From the NCBI GenBank assembly GCA_937973965.1, contig CALJJQ010000126.1:1-55049 (forward strand): 55,049 nucleotides of DNA, given 5' to 3'. Positions within the stretch are counted from its first letter, which is position 1. Each line of letters opens with the position of its first letter. Under the pieces are notes generated by a model, which was given only the letters and a program-made list of their open reading frames with translations, had not been told where the DNA came from and did no database searches. Source of the stretch: an uncultured Calothrix sp. Its GTDB lineage: Bacteria; Cyanobacteriota; Cyanobacteriia; Cyanobacteriales; Nostocaceae. Positions 1 through 8,186 of this stretch are shown here, one piece after another. Position numbers and translations under genes: made by a program.

Positions 1-123
1 ACTCATCTGCATTTGCAGGTGGATTTGTTAACAGGGCGAATCATAAACTGGGAGATTGCTGAAATAATTTGTCAAATATCGAATCTCGACGCATTAAGGT
101 TGGAAAATAGCAGCTTCACCATT

Positions 124-528
124 TTAAGGGTTAAGTGCTGCTAACCAAGCGTCTAAATCAGCCATGCTGGTAAAATCAAGCAATGCTTCACCGAGATTTT
201 CTAATTGTTCCAGGGAAAGGGATTCAACTTGCGATCGCACTGGTTGTGGTAATTCTCCTACCCGACGGGTTAGTAGACGTGTAATGAGTTGACACGCTTC
301 TACTTTGCGTCCTCGCTGTTCTCCTCGTTGTTCTCCTCGTTGTTCTCCTTCTTTTATTCCCTCTTCCTTAATCTCCCGATACACCTGTGTTTCTTTGAGT
401 GTAATTCCCAGCATTTGTTCTACCTCCCTTTGACTCTTACCTTCAAACTTGTACACCATGATTGTGGTAATTAGCTCTATGATGGCACGATTTTCTGCTG
501 GAGGTATTTCCTGTTGACTCCTCTGTAG
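124..528 (-). pseudogene. C-terminal remnant of an Rpn/DUF2887-DUF4351 type nuclease-family protein
   Basis: The frame encodes the C-terminal part of the recombination-promoting nuclease/putative transposase-like family that is abundant in filamentous cyanobacteria. It shows the usual ELITTIMVYKF junction, a charged low-complexity linker with three GEQR repeats, and the DUF4351-like tail ending LDAWLAAL. An ATG exists at 459, but the same frame continues 23 codons upstream through conserved-looking family sequence (PPAENRAIIELITTI) until a TGA at 529-531. The catalytic PD-(D/E)XK N-terminal part should lie further upstream, yet cpdA ends only about 75 bases away, so it cannot fit. I infer a 5'-truncated gene. 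The family assignment is from memory of homologues; truncation is seen directly. Confidence 0.7.
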
Positions 529-605
529 TCAAAAGTCGCACCCAAATCTTTTTAATCACTACTTCCCCCTACCTACTTTCCTTCGAGTCCAGTAGGTAAG
601 GGAAG

Positions 606-1415
606 TTATCGATGTACTATGGCAATATTTGAATCTCGAAATACAGGTATTCTTTCCACTTGGGTTTTCCACGTTCCGTCTGGATAAAGTTGCAGTAAAC
701 GAAAACCGGGGAATCGATGGTCAAGCTTCAATGTAGAACTTTGGGGTTGAAATTGGACGCAGGTAGAAGGTGTACCTAAGTAATCTACACCTTGACGATG
801 GCGGTGATATTCTTGGTGTATGTGTCCAAATAATACCAATTTGACATGGTGATGACGGTCTAAAACTGCCAAAAATTCCTCGGAGTTTTGTAAACAACTT
901 GCATCTAACCAATCTGAACCGATAGGAAAGGGGGGATGGTGGAGAGCTATTAAAGTGGGTTTGGGGGTTGCTTGGATTAGATGTTGCTCTAACCAATCTA
1001 GGGTTTGTGCTGATAAAAATCCGTAGCTGGAACCTACTACGCAAGAATTGAGCAAAATAAAATACCAACCTCCCCGCTCAAATACTTTGCGCTGGGAAAA
1101 CATACCCGTATTTAAACAGTCTTCCATTATGCGATCGCGATCGCAATCTCCCACTAGCCAATAGGTTGGTATTTTTAATGGCGTAATTAAATTATTGACC
1201 GTTTCATAGGAGGCATAACTCCCATCCCCGGAGATATTCCCTGTCAATAGCAACAAGTCAAGCTCGGATTTTGTCCGGATGCGCTCGATTGCTTCCCATA
1301 AAGACCTTAGTGTCTCCATCCCCAGCAATCTCTGTGTCTGGTTGGCAAATATATGCATATCTGTCACCTGCGCAATTGACAATGGGACAGCTTGATTTGT
1401 CCTTACCGATAACAA
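606..1415 (-). CDS. cpdA: CpdA-like calcineurin-type phosphodiesterase, probably degenerate
   Basis: This 269-residue protein has the length and layout of 3',5'-cAMP phosphodiesterases of the metallophosphoesterase superfamily. The first metal motif D19-x-H21 is intact, as are LHHPPF and GHIHQE near the C terminus. The second motif, normally GD, is G59-N60, and the third, normally GNHD, reads G89-D90-C91-D92, so the Asn and His ligands are both changed. The altered third motif coincides with a tandem HIP1 site. The start is also odd: the first usable start here is TTG at 1415, while a good AAGGAG (1440-1445, minus) is 24 bases away from it and would fit only a rare ATT codon at 1430. I infer a decayed or repurposed enzyme; cyclic nucleotide hydrolysis should not be assumed. 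Confidence 0.8.
   Translation of the reverse strand: MLSVRTNQAVPLSIAQVTDMHIFANQTQRLLGMETLRSLWEAIERIRTKSELDLLLLTGNISGDGSYASYETVNNLITPLKIPTYWLVGDCDRDRIMEDCLNTGMFSQRKVFERGGWYFILLNSCVVGSSYGFLSAQTLDWLEQHLIQATPKPTLIALHHPPFPIGSDWLDASCLQNSEEFLAVLDRHHHVKLVLFGHIHQEYHRHRQGVDYLGTPSTCVQFQPQSSTLKLDHRFPGFRLLQLYPDGTWKTQVERIPVFRDSNIAIVHR
1131..1144. repeat. Two overlapping HIP1 palindromes inside cpdA
   Basis: GCGATCGCGATCGC is two overlapping copies of the highly iterated cyanobacterial palindrome GCGATCGC. On the minus strand it encodes the CDRDR residues exactly where the GNHD metal-binding motif is expected. Confidence 0.9.
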
Positions 1416-1439
1416 TCTATGCGTATTAATACTTATTAT

Positions 1440-1445
1440 CTCCTT
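1440..1445 (-). promoter_or_regulatory. Shine-Dalgarno-like AAGGAG without a normal start codon downstream
   Basis: The minus strand reads AAGGAG here. No ATG, GTG or TTG in the cpdA frame lies at normal spacing; the only in-frame candidates are ATA and ATT codons, with ATT at 1428-1430 spaced 9 bases away. The annotated TTG is much further downstream. Confidence 0.5.
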
Positions 1446-1717
1446 GTGATTTTTTTTGATGAAAACAAAATTGTCTGAGTATCGATTTTAATCGCTGAGT
1501 TCTTCTTCTGGCAAATTTTTCAGCATTTACACAATGAACTGTATGCCTCTATAGTTACGTGATATCCGAAATATATAAAAACATATATAGTCTAAATTTG
1601 AGAGTTTTACAAGTTGTTTCATCTATCTTTGGACAGATGCTAAAATATTTTTAGTGCTTATGTTGACATAATGATAAGAGTATTTACACTAGGTTCTAAA
1701 TTACAGGTCAATACCAG

Positions 1718-1747
1718 AAAAAAACCGCGTTCAGGATAGGAACGCGG
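1718..1747 (-). terminator. Rho-independent terminator of the SLH/beta-helix gene
   Basis: On the minus strand an 8-base perfect stem (CCGCGTTC pairing with GAACGCGG) with a 7-base loop is followed directly by seven U residues. It lies about 170 bases beyond the stop codon of the minus-strand SLH gene, in the right orientation for it. Confidence 0.85.
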
Positions 1748-1918
1748 CTAAAAATGAATGATGCTTTAGAAATATAAAGTCCGGCGAATTGCTTACCGTA
1801 TGGTTAAATGGTTAAAAGCAAACATCGCCAGTGGAAAAGTGCTATACCCGCAGGGTTGTCGTAGACTAGCGCTACTACGTGCCTTTATTTACCCATCAAT
1901 CAAAACATTAACGTGGTA

Positions 1919-3646
1919 CTACTGGGAAGCATTAACAATAAAGGGAGAAGAAATTGCAGGTGCGGAACCAGCATTTACCATTGCTTGATAAACAAAAGCA
2001 GCAACTTCTGCACGGGTTGCAGGACGACGGGGATTTAGTTGTCTGACGGTGGGGAAATTAACAACAATAGAGCGAGATGTGGCTGCCGCGATCGCATTGC
2101 GAGCATAATCAGGGATACTATTGGCATCACTGTAGAATGACAGCACGTTTGTTCCGCTTGTGGTCAATCCTAATCCGTTAGCAAGGGAAACTAAAGCTTG
2201 TACCCGCTCAATTTGTTGCTGGGGTTGGAAAGTTCCATTGGGATATCCGGATAAAAAGCCACCGCGAGAAGCAGTTTGAATTGCTTGGAATCCCCAGAAA
2301 CTGGTGGGGACATCACGGAAATTGATTGCTTCCCGTTTTGCTGGGGGATTAAAGGCTTTATTAATGATGGCTGCAAATTGAGCGCGGGTGACAGGTTCAT
2401 TGGGACGGTATTCATTACCGGGGAATCCAGCAATAATATCACGGGCAGCGAGGGCATCGATAAAACTTTTGGCCCAGAAATTCGCTGGAACATCTCGAAA
2501 GGCTGTTGTACCTCCCCCTGGTGGTGGTGTTGGTGGTTCAACTTTGGCGACAACTAACTCCACCTTCCCAGAAATCCGACTCGGATCAACATCATTACCA
2601 ACTGCAATGATTGTGCGATCGCGCGTTGCATTTAAAATATCAAAATATTTTTTCGGGTCTTGTCTACCATTATTGCGAATCAGGTTATTTCCCGGACTAG
2701 CTTCGGTTCCTAAATCTGGTTCCCCACTGGTAATTGCCACAACTCCGTGGTCACGGCTATCCTGAATCACGTTGTTACGCAACACCGGTTTCCCAGCACC
2801 AGTAATTACCACACCGCCATTGTTACCAATAATTTGGTTATTAGTAATCAACGGAGCAGCATTTTCACTGACTGCAATTCCAAATCCAGTATTTTGGAAT
2901 ACGTTATTCCGGACTTCTCCCCTGGCTTCTTTGGCAATGGAAATACCGTTACCTTGATTCAAGGTAAACAAGTTATTTTCTACCCTGGGATTACCTGTCC
3001 CCGTTACAAACACCCCATCCCGCACACTATTAGTAAAAGTGTTATTGGTAATAGTGGGATTAGTTGATTCCACCCAAACCGCAGTTCCCCGTTGATTGGG
3101 ATTAGTTACAGTTACTCCCGTAATGGTGACACCATTGTTTGCGAGAATGGTAATATTTTGAGCGGCAAAGGTACGGCTAGTATAACCTCCACCCCCAGTA
3201 ATTTGAATTCCCTGACCCTTACTACTTTCATCACCCCGTAAAGTGACATTTGCGGGTATGTTCAACGGAAATTGTTCTCCATTACTGCTGTCGTAGTTAC
3301 CAGGTGCAAGTTGAATAATATTACCAGCTTTAGCCTGTTTAAGGGCAAAACTAATAGTTTTATAGGGTGCAGCTTCGCTACCATTAGTCGCTACATCATT
3401 CCCTGTACTAGGATTGACAAAAATTACTGTCCCAGTTGCAGGTACTTGTGCTAATAATAAGTTGGCAGATAATTTAACTGGGGTAGAAATTTCTGCATTC
3501 GCAGAAATCGGTAATAATAGGGACACATTTGATGTCAGAAAAAATGCAGCCAGTAAGCGCGAAAATGCACTTGATTGTCTGTAGCGTCGGTATAAAAATA
3601 ATGATTTTTGACCGTGGGGAATGAAATTAAAACCCTGATTTTTCAT
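1919..3646 (-). CDS. Secreted DUF1565 beta-helix protein with three SLH domains
   Basis: This 575-residue protein has a basic N terminus followed by a hydrophobic segment and an Ala-rich cleavage region ending about residue 52, consistent with a signal peptide. Residues about 72-150 match DUF1565 (FVNPSTGNDVATNG, APYKTISFAL, APGNY), which opens a right-handed parallel beta-helix; repeated N-N-x-F/I-x-x-N units to about residue 350 are its rungs. A Pro-rich linker leads to three S-layer-homology domains marked by FRDVPANFWA, FRDVPTSFWG and the third ending RPATRAEVAAF. In cyanobacteria SLH domains usually tether proteins to the peptidoglycan or outer envelope, so a surface or periplasmic carbohydrate-related role is plausible but inferred. 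No obvious Shine-Dalgarno precedes the ATG. A terminator follows at 1718-1747. Confidence 0.9.
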   Translation of the reverse strand: MKNQGFNFIPHGQKSLFLYRRYRQSSAFSRLLAAFFLTSNVSLLLPISANAEISTPVKLSANLLLAQVPATGTVIFVNPSTGNDVATNGSEAAPYKTISFALKQAKAGNIIQLAPGNYDSSNGEQFPLNIPANVTLRGDESSKGQGIQITGGGGYTSRTFAAQNITILANNGVTITGVTVTNPNQRGTAVWVESTNPTITNNTFTNSVRDGVFVTGTGNPRVENNLFTLNQGNGISIAKEARGEVRNNVFQNTGFGIAVSENAAPLITNNQIIGNNGGVVITGAGKPVLRNNVIQDSRDHGVVAITSGEPDLGTEASPGNNLIRNNGRQDPKKYFDILNATRDRTIIAVGNDVDPSRISGKVELVVAKVEPPTPPPGGGTTAFRDVPANFWAKSFIDALAARDIIAGFPGNEYRPNEPVTRAQFAAIINKAFNPPAKREAINFRDVPTSFWGFQAIQTASRGGFLSGYPNGTFQPQQQIERVQALVSLANGLGLTTSGTNVLSFYSDANSIPDYARNAIAAATSRSIVVNFPTVRQLNPRRPATRAEVAAFVYQAMVNAGSAPAISSPFIVNASQ

Positions 3647-3931
3647 CGTGGTTTGCTTGGATATATGTGCTGTTCAGTAAATATTAATTAATACCAAATC
3701 CCGGCAATTGTAGCTAGGTAGAGAATCATGCTTGCACTGTGTTCACAAAAACCTCAAATGCCTTCAGCTAGCACTTTCTGCCAACCTATGTACATCCATA
3801 GCCAGATTTTCGGGAAATAGGTATAAGGGCAAACAACAGCTTATTTGCTGTTGAGCTTATGCAAAACTATACCGGAAGACTTACACTTTATCAGCACAGT
3901 TCCCTAAATTTTTTCCCATTTAATCTGAAGG

Positions 3932-3953
3932 TAGTAGGGAGTAGGGAGTAGTG
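3932..3953. repeat. Short tandem repeat (GTAGGGA heptamers)
   Basis: Three tandem GTAGGGA-like units, the same heptamer family as at 16201, 30548, 35101, 35566, 43957, 44731, 46041 and 46870 in this window. Such short tandemly repeated repetitive sequences are typical of filamentous cyanobacteria. Confidence 0.8.
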
Positions 3954-4330
3954 GTCTGTCAATTTTTAAATGATGGATTGGGAAAGGACGAGGGGAAATA
4001 TCCCTCAAATGAACTTCACAAAGCACCCTTTGGTTTTTCCCATCGGTTCTGGGGGTTCGTAGTGAGGAATTTATCCCTCAAATCAAGGTCTAGAGCTACT
4101 ACTACTCCACCATGTAAGTATATCGTTTACGCTAATGGTTGCTACATATCAGGAGCTATAACCGTTGATTACTCTAGTTTCATTTACTAACTCCCAACAC
4201 CCTATTCCCCACATTTATATGCGTCCAACGGAAGTTTCTCAACTGAATGTGTTCATAGGAAAATAATTATAAACTGGCTATTTTTCCGGTTGTCAGTCAG
4301 AAAGTGGCACAAAATCATGTGCCGGTTAAG

Positions 4331-4337
4331 AAGGAGG
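4331..4337 (+). promoter_or_regulatory. Strong ribosome binding site
   Basis: AAGGAGG lies 4 bases before the ATG at 4342 and is the best Shine-Dalgarno match seen in the window; it fixes the start of the guanylyltransferase fusion. Confidence 0.85.
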
Positions 4338-4341
4338 ACTT

Positions 4342-6873
4342 ATGCGTGCAGTATTAATGGCAGGTGGTTCAGGAACGCGTTTGCGTCCTCTGACATGCGA
4401 CTTGCCAAAGCCGATGGTACCGATTTTAAATCGACCAATCGCAGAACATATTATTAATCTGCTCAAACGCCATCATATCAATGAGGTGATTGCCACGCTG
4501 CATTATTTACCTGATGCCATGCGGGATTATTTCCAAGATGGTAGTGATTTTGGCGTACAAATGACCTATGCTGTAGAGGAGGATCAACCTCTCGGTACGG
4601 CTGGTTGTGTGAAAAATATTGCTGAATTACTAGATGAAACTTTTGTGGTAATTAGTGGTGATAGTATCACAGATTTTGATTTAACCGCAGCAATTGAATT
4701 TCACAAACGCAATCGATCTAAAGCAACTCTAATTTTAACTCGCGTTCCTAACCCGATTGAATTTGGGGTCGTGATCACCGATAAACAGGGACGAATTCGT
4801 CGATTTTTAGAAAAACCTTCAACAAGCGAAATTTTTTCTGATACCGTCAATACGGGTACGTACATTTTAGAACCAGAGGTTTTAGATTACCTACCAGAAA
4901 ATACTGAATGTGATTTTTCCAAAGACCTATTTCCTTTGCTCCTAGCCAAAGATGAGCCGATGTTTGGGTATGTGGCCGATGGGTACTGGTGTGATGTTGG
5001 ACACTTGGATGCCTATCGGGAAGCCCAGTATGATGGATTAGCTGGGAAAGTCATCCTCGATTTTGCCTACAAGGAAGAGTCTCCTGGTATTTGGGTGGGA
5101 CAAAATACTTATATTGATCCATCCGCCAAGATTGAAGCACCTGTGGTTATTGGTGCGAATTGTCGGATTGGGGCTAGGGTACAAATTGAAGCTGGTACGG
5201 TGATTGGTGATAATGTCACCATTGGTGCGGATGCGATATTGAAGCGGCCAATTATCTGGAATGGGGGAATTGTCGGCGAAGAAGCTAATTTGACAGCCTG
5301 TGTCATTGCCAGGGGAACTAGAGTTGATCGGCGAGCTCATGTTTTGGAGGGAGCGGTAGTTGGTTCCCTGTCAACAGTAGGGGAAGAAGCGCAAATAAGT
5401 CCCTTTGTCAGGGTTTGGCCGAGTAAAAAGGTAGAATCAGGGGCAATTTTGAATATAAACTTAATTTGGGGGAATACAGCTCAACGGAACCTGTTTGGAC
5501 AACGGGGTGTGCAGGGATTAGCCAATATCGATATTACACCGGACTTTGCGGTCAATTTGGGTGCAGCTTACGGTTCTACCCTCAAACCCCGTTCTAAAGT
5601 TACCGTTTCCCGCGACCAACGTAATATTTCCCGGATGGTGACCCGTTCCCTAATTGCCGGGTTAATGTCTGTTGGAGTGGATATTCAAAATCTCGATGCG
5701 ACAGCCATACCAATTGCTAGAACCGTGATTCGTGGTTCCGAAGTTGAAGGAGGCATCCATGTCCGGGTTCACCCAGACCGTCCCGATTACATTTTAATTG
5801 AATTTATGGATGGTAAGGGAATTAATATCTCCAAGGCCAAAGAAAAGAAAATCGAAGGGGCATTTTTCAAAGAGGATATGCGGCGATCGCAGATTCACGA
5901 AATCGGTGATGTGGCCTATCCCAGTCAGGTGCTTGACCGTTACTGCACAGCTTTTGAAAATTTCCTCCATATTGAAACTATTCGTAACAGTAGGGCTAAA
6001 ATTGTCATTGATTACGTGTATGCGGTATCCGGAGCTGTTCTACCGCAAATGCTGGATCAATTTGGTGTGGATGCGGTTGTCCTCAACGCCAGTTTAAATA
6101 AAACTGCCATGTCCACCACCAACCGGGAAGCTCTCTTAACCCAATTAGGACACGTAGTTGAAGCCCTGAAAGCCAACTTTGGTGTCCAGGTTTCCGCCAA
6201 CGGCGAACAATTAATCCTGGTGGATGAATGCGGTATCCCCATTCGCGGGGAAACTTTAACTGCTTTGATGGTAGATATGGTGCTAACAGCAAATCCCAGA
6301 GGTAGCGTTGTTGTTCCCGTCCACACCACCAGCGCCGTTGAACAAATAGCCCGTCGTCACGATGCTAACGTCATCCGCACCAAAGCCAACCCCACCGCAT
6401 TAATGGAAGCCTCCCAGAAAAACCCCAACGTGGTGCTGGGTGGAAGCGGTGAAATGGGCTTTATTTTTCCCGAATTACACCCCGGTTTCGATGCCATGTT
6501 TTGCATCGCCAAACTAATCGAAATGTTAACCATTCAAGAGCGATCGCTAGCTGCGGTGCGTTCCGAATTACCCCGTGTCATCCACAAAACCTACACCGTT
6601 CGCTGTCCCTGGACAGTTAAAGGGGCATTGATGCGCTATTTAGTCGAAACCCACCCCGCTCAAAATCTTGAACTCATCGACGGTGTGAAGATTTGTCAAC
6701 CCTACGATGATAGCTGGGTATTGGTATTACCCGATGCCAGTGAGCCGCTAGTACATTTATATGTAAATAGTAACGATCGTGAGTGGGTAGATGAGAGTCT
6801 GCGTGATTACAGAGCTAGGGTACAGGCTTTTGTGGAACGGGAATCGGAAGCTGTGGCTTCGGAGGTGATGTAG
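4342..6873 (+). CDS. Mannose-1-phosphate guanylyltransferase fused to a phosphomannomutase-like domain
   Basis: The 843-residue product has three parts. Residues 1-235 are a nucleotidyltransferase with the pyrophosphorylase signature GGSGTRLRP and substrate-site motifs EKPST and VNTGTY; residues about 250-370 are a left-handed beta-helix of hexapeptide repeats; the rest is an alpha-D-phosphohexomutase fold. The expected activity is GTP plus mannose-1-phosphate to GDP-mannose for polysaccharide and glycan synthesis in the cytoplasm. In the mutase domain the active-site serine loop TASHNP aligns with R-V-H477-P-D-R, so the phosphoserine is missing, and the sugar loop near [12 protein letters not shown] is also altered. 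This architecture and length are common in cyanobacteria. I am confident of the first domain and doubt conventional mutase activity of the last. Confidence 0.9.
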   Translation: MRAVLMAGGSGTRLRPLTCDLPKPMVPILNRPIAEHIINLLKRHHINEVIATLHYLPDAMRDYFQDGSDFGVQMTYAVEEDQPLGTAGCVKNIAELLDETFVVISGDSITDFDLTAAIEFHKRNRSKATLILTRVPNPIEFGVVITDKQGRIRRFLEKPSTSEIFSDTVNTGTYILEPEVLDYLPENTECDFSKDLFPLLLAKDEPMFGYVADGYWCDVGHLDAYREAQYDGLAGKVILDFAYKEESPGIWVGQNTYIDPSAKIEAPVVIGANCRIGARVQIEAGTVIGDNVTIGADAILKRPIIWNGGIVGEEANLTACVIARGTRVDRRAHVLEGAVVGSLSTVGEEAQISPFVRVWPSKKVESGAILNINLIWGNTAQRNLFGQRGVQGLANIDITPDFAVNLGAAYGSTLKPRSKVTVSRDQRNISRMVTRSLIAGLMSVGVDIQNLDATAIPIARTVIRGSEVEGGIHVRVHPDRPDYILIEFMDGKGINISKAKEKKIEGAFFKEDMRRSQIHEIGDVAYPSQVLDRYCTAFENFLHIETIRNSRAKIVIDYVYAVSGAVLPQMLDQFGVDAVVLNASLNKTAMSTTNREALLTQLGHVVEALKANFGVQVSANGEQLILVDECGIPIRGETLTALMVDMVLTANPRGSVVVPVHTTSAVEQIARRHDANVIRTKANPTALMEASQKNPNVVLGGSGEMGFIFPELHPGFDAMFCIAKLIEMLTIQERSLAAVRSELPRVIHKTYTVRCPWTVKGALMRYLVETHPAQNLELIDGVKICQPYDDSWVLVLPDASEPLVHLYVNSNDREWVDESLRDYRARVQAFVERESEAVASEVM

Positions 6874-7180
6874 ACCTAATCAGGGAGTAGGAGCAACACG
6901 GTTCGGATCAATAAATTCGTAAACCCAAAATCATTGTAGAGACGCAATATATCGCGTCTCCCGAAATCGCCACGAAAAATCATTAACCGAACTGTATTTG
7001 GAGTCGGAGAGGAGAGACGACCCTTCTCCTCTCCTGGTGAGTGAAAATTCTGAAAATTCAAGTCATAATAATTACAAAATCAAGAGTATAAAAATATCAT
7101 TTTCAGGGTTGATTGTTTTTCATCCCTCTTATACTATTGCTGTGTGCGTGAGCAAACTATTAAAATCAATGCATTAATTA
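6874..7180. other. Intergenic region with one dispersed palindrome
   Basis: About 300 bases between the guanylyltransferase fusion and scpA. The only structure I see is the GAGACGC/GCGTCTC palindrome at 6936-6960, followed by AT-rich sequence up to scpA. No gene is supported. Confidence 0.6.
6936..6960. repeat. Dispersed GAGACGC palindrome, copy 1
   Basis: GAGACGC (6939-6945) and GCGTCTC (6954-6960) form a 7-base stem around an AT-rich centre, preceded by GTA. Same family as the copies at 11773, 17561, 17597, 21778, 29722, 43987 and 46882. Confidence 0.85.
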
Positions 7181-7993
7181 ATGGATGCAGTCGAACTACT
7201 TGAAACTATTACCCAGCTAATTCATCAAGCCGAACAGGGAGATATCGATCCTTGGGATGTGAAGGTGATTGAGGTGATTGACCGTTTTCTGGAATTTATG
7301 TCGCCAGAAACTAATAAGCGCAGTTACGAAACAGACCTGTCCCATTCCGGACAAGCATTTTTATCGGCATCAATGCTGGTGTTATTCAAAGCGAATACCT
7401 TGATGCAAATGCAAGCTGCGGAAGATGAAGTCGATGAATTATTAGAGGAACTATTACCCAGTAGCGGTGATGATGATTTCTTCAAGGCGATTCGCGTACC
7501 TTTAGAACAAACATTACGCCGTCGTCCTGCGGCTATTCCTCCCCCCAAACGTCGTGTCACCCTGCATGAATTAATCGAACAATTGCAGATTATGGCTGAA
7601 CAATTAAAAACCATTCAGCCAAAATCAGAAAACAAACCAACACGCGATCGCTCGAATGTTCGTAAATTTCGCACAGCTCTTGTACTTGCACACCAAGAAA
7701 ACCTCAGCGAAATCGCGGGTGAGTTAGAACAGGTTTTATTTCGAGCGAGGGAGGAACTATTAATCGATCAAGAATGGATCGAATTACCTCAACTTGTCCA
7801 ACTTTGGTCACAAACCAAACAAGTTATCCCTAATCAGCATCAACCAGCGAATAGTGATTTAGTTGGAGTATTTTGGGCATTATTATTACTTTCTGCCCAA
7901 TCAAAAGTGGAAATGTACCAGGAAGAATTTTATGGGGATTTAAAAATTCGTCTGATTCATGCCAATACTTCCTTAGATGCGGAAGCTGGTTAA
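7181..7993 (+). CDS. scpA: Segregation and condensation protein A (ScpA family)
   Basis: The 270-residue acidic, helical protein matches the kleisin subunit ScpA, which bridges SMC heads and recruits ScpB in chromosome compaction and segregation. The N-terminal domain has the diagnostic DPWDVKVIEVIDRFLE followed by the SMC-binding helices with FLSASMLVLFKA; the middle is a linker with HELIEQLQ; the C terminus is a winged-helix-like part with KVEMYQEEFYGDLKI. No scpB or smc is adjacent, which is usual where these genes are scattered. The ATG at 7181 opens directly with the family's N terminus. No clear Shine-Dalgarno is visible. Confidence 0.9.
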   Translation: MDAVELLETITQLIHQAEQGDIDPWDVKVIEVIDRFLEFMSPETNKRSYETDLSHSGQAFLSASMLVLFKANTLMQMQAAEDEVDELLEELLPSSGDDDFFKAIRVPLEQTLRRRPAAIPPPKRRVTLHELIEQLQIMAEQLKTIQPKSENKPTRDRSNVRKFRTALVLAHQENLSEIAGELEQVLFRAREELLIDQEWIELPQLVQLWSQTKQVIPNQHQPANSDLVGVFWALLLLSAQSKVEMYQEEFYGDLKIRLIHANTSLDAEAG

Positions 7994-8186
7994 TTGAGAT
8001 TTTGCATCAGCATCAGAGGTTGTTTGTCAAGTGTCAATAAATACTTTATCAACCACTTATTGAAGAGAGTAAATAGGCTCAAACGGTATATTTGTTGTTC
8101 ATATTCCACTTGCTTATAGGGTATTGTCGAAATATTAATGATTAATTTAAGATTCCCATGTCACCATCAAACATAGTTCACCTCCC

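Larger units (their letters stand above)
1416..1917. other. Intergenic region between cpdA and the SLH/beta-helix gene
   Basis: This 500-base stretch contains the AAGGAG of cpdA, the terminator of the gene to its right (1718-1747), and near 1869-1894 a short dispersed repeat (GCGCTACTACGTGCCTTTAT) that recurs, in inverse orientation near 39375 and in diverged form near 46021. I see no convincing gene. An open frame at 1800-1988 on plus starts in a poor context, overlaps the neighbouring gene and resembles nothing I know. Confidence 0.6.
3647..4341. other. Intergenic region upstream of the guanylyltransferase fusion
   Basis: Nearly 700 bases without a supportable gene. It holds an isolated TTAATACC-type repeat end near 3690, and a short tandem repeat of GTAGGGA units at 3932-3953. 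An open frame at 3951-4190 begins inside that repeat and I do not regard it as a gene. Promoters for the divergent genes presumably lie here but I cannot place them. Confidence 0.6.

Noticed and set aside
1800-1988. Plus-strand frame of 62 codons at the 3' side of the SLH/beta-helix gene
   Set aside because: It runs through a dispersed repeat and into the coding strand of the opposite gene.
3951-4190. Plus-strand frame of 79 codons upstream of the guanylyltransferase fusion
   Set aside because: Begins within a short tandem repeat and has no recognisable composition or motif.
7994-8186. NtcA-type site (GTA-N8-TAC) upstream of gdhA
   Set aside because: I looked for it and found no match.
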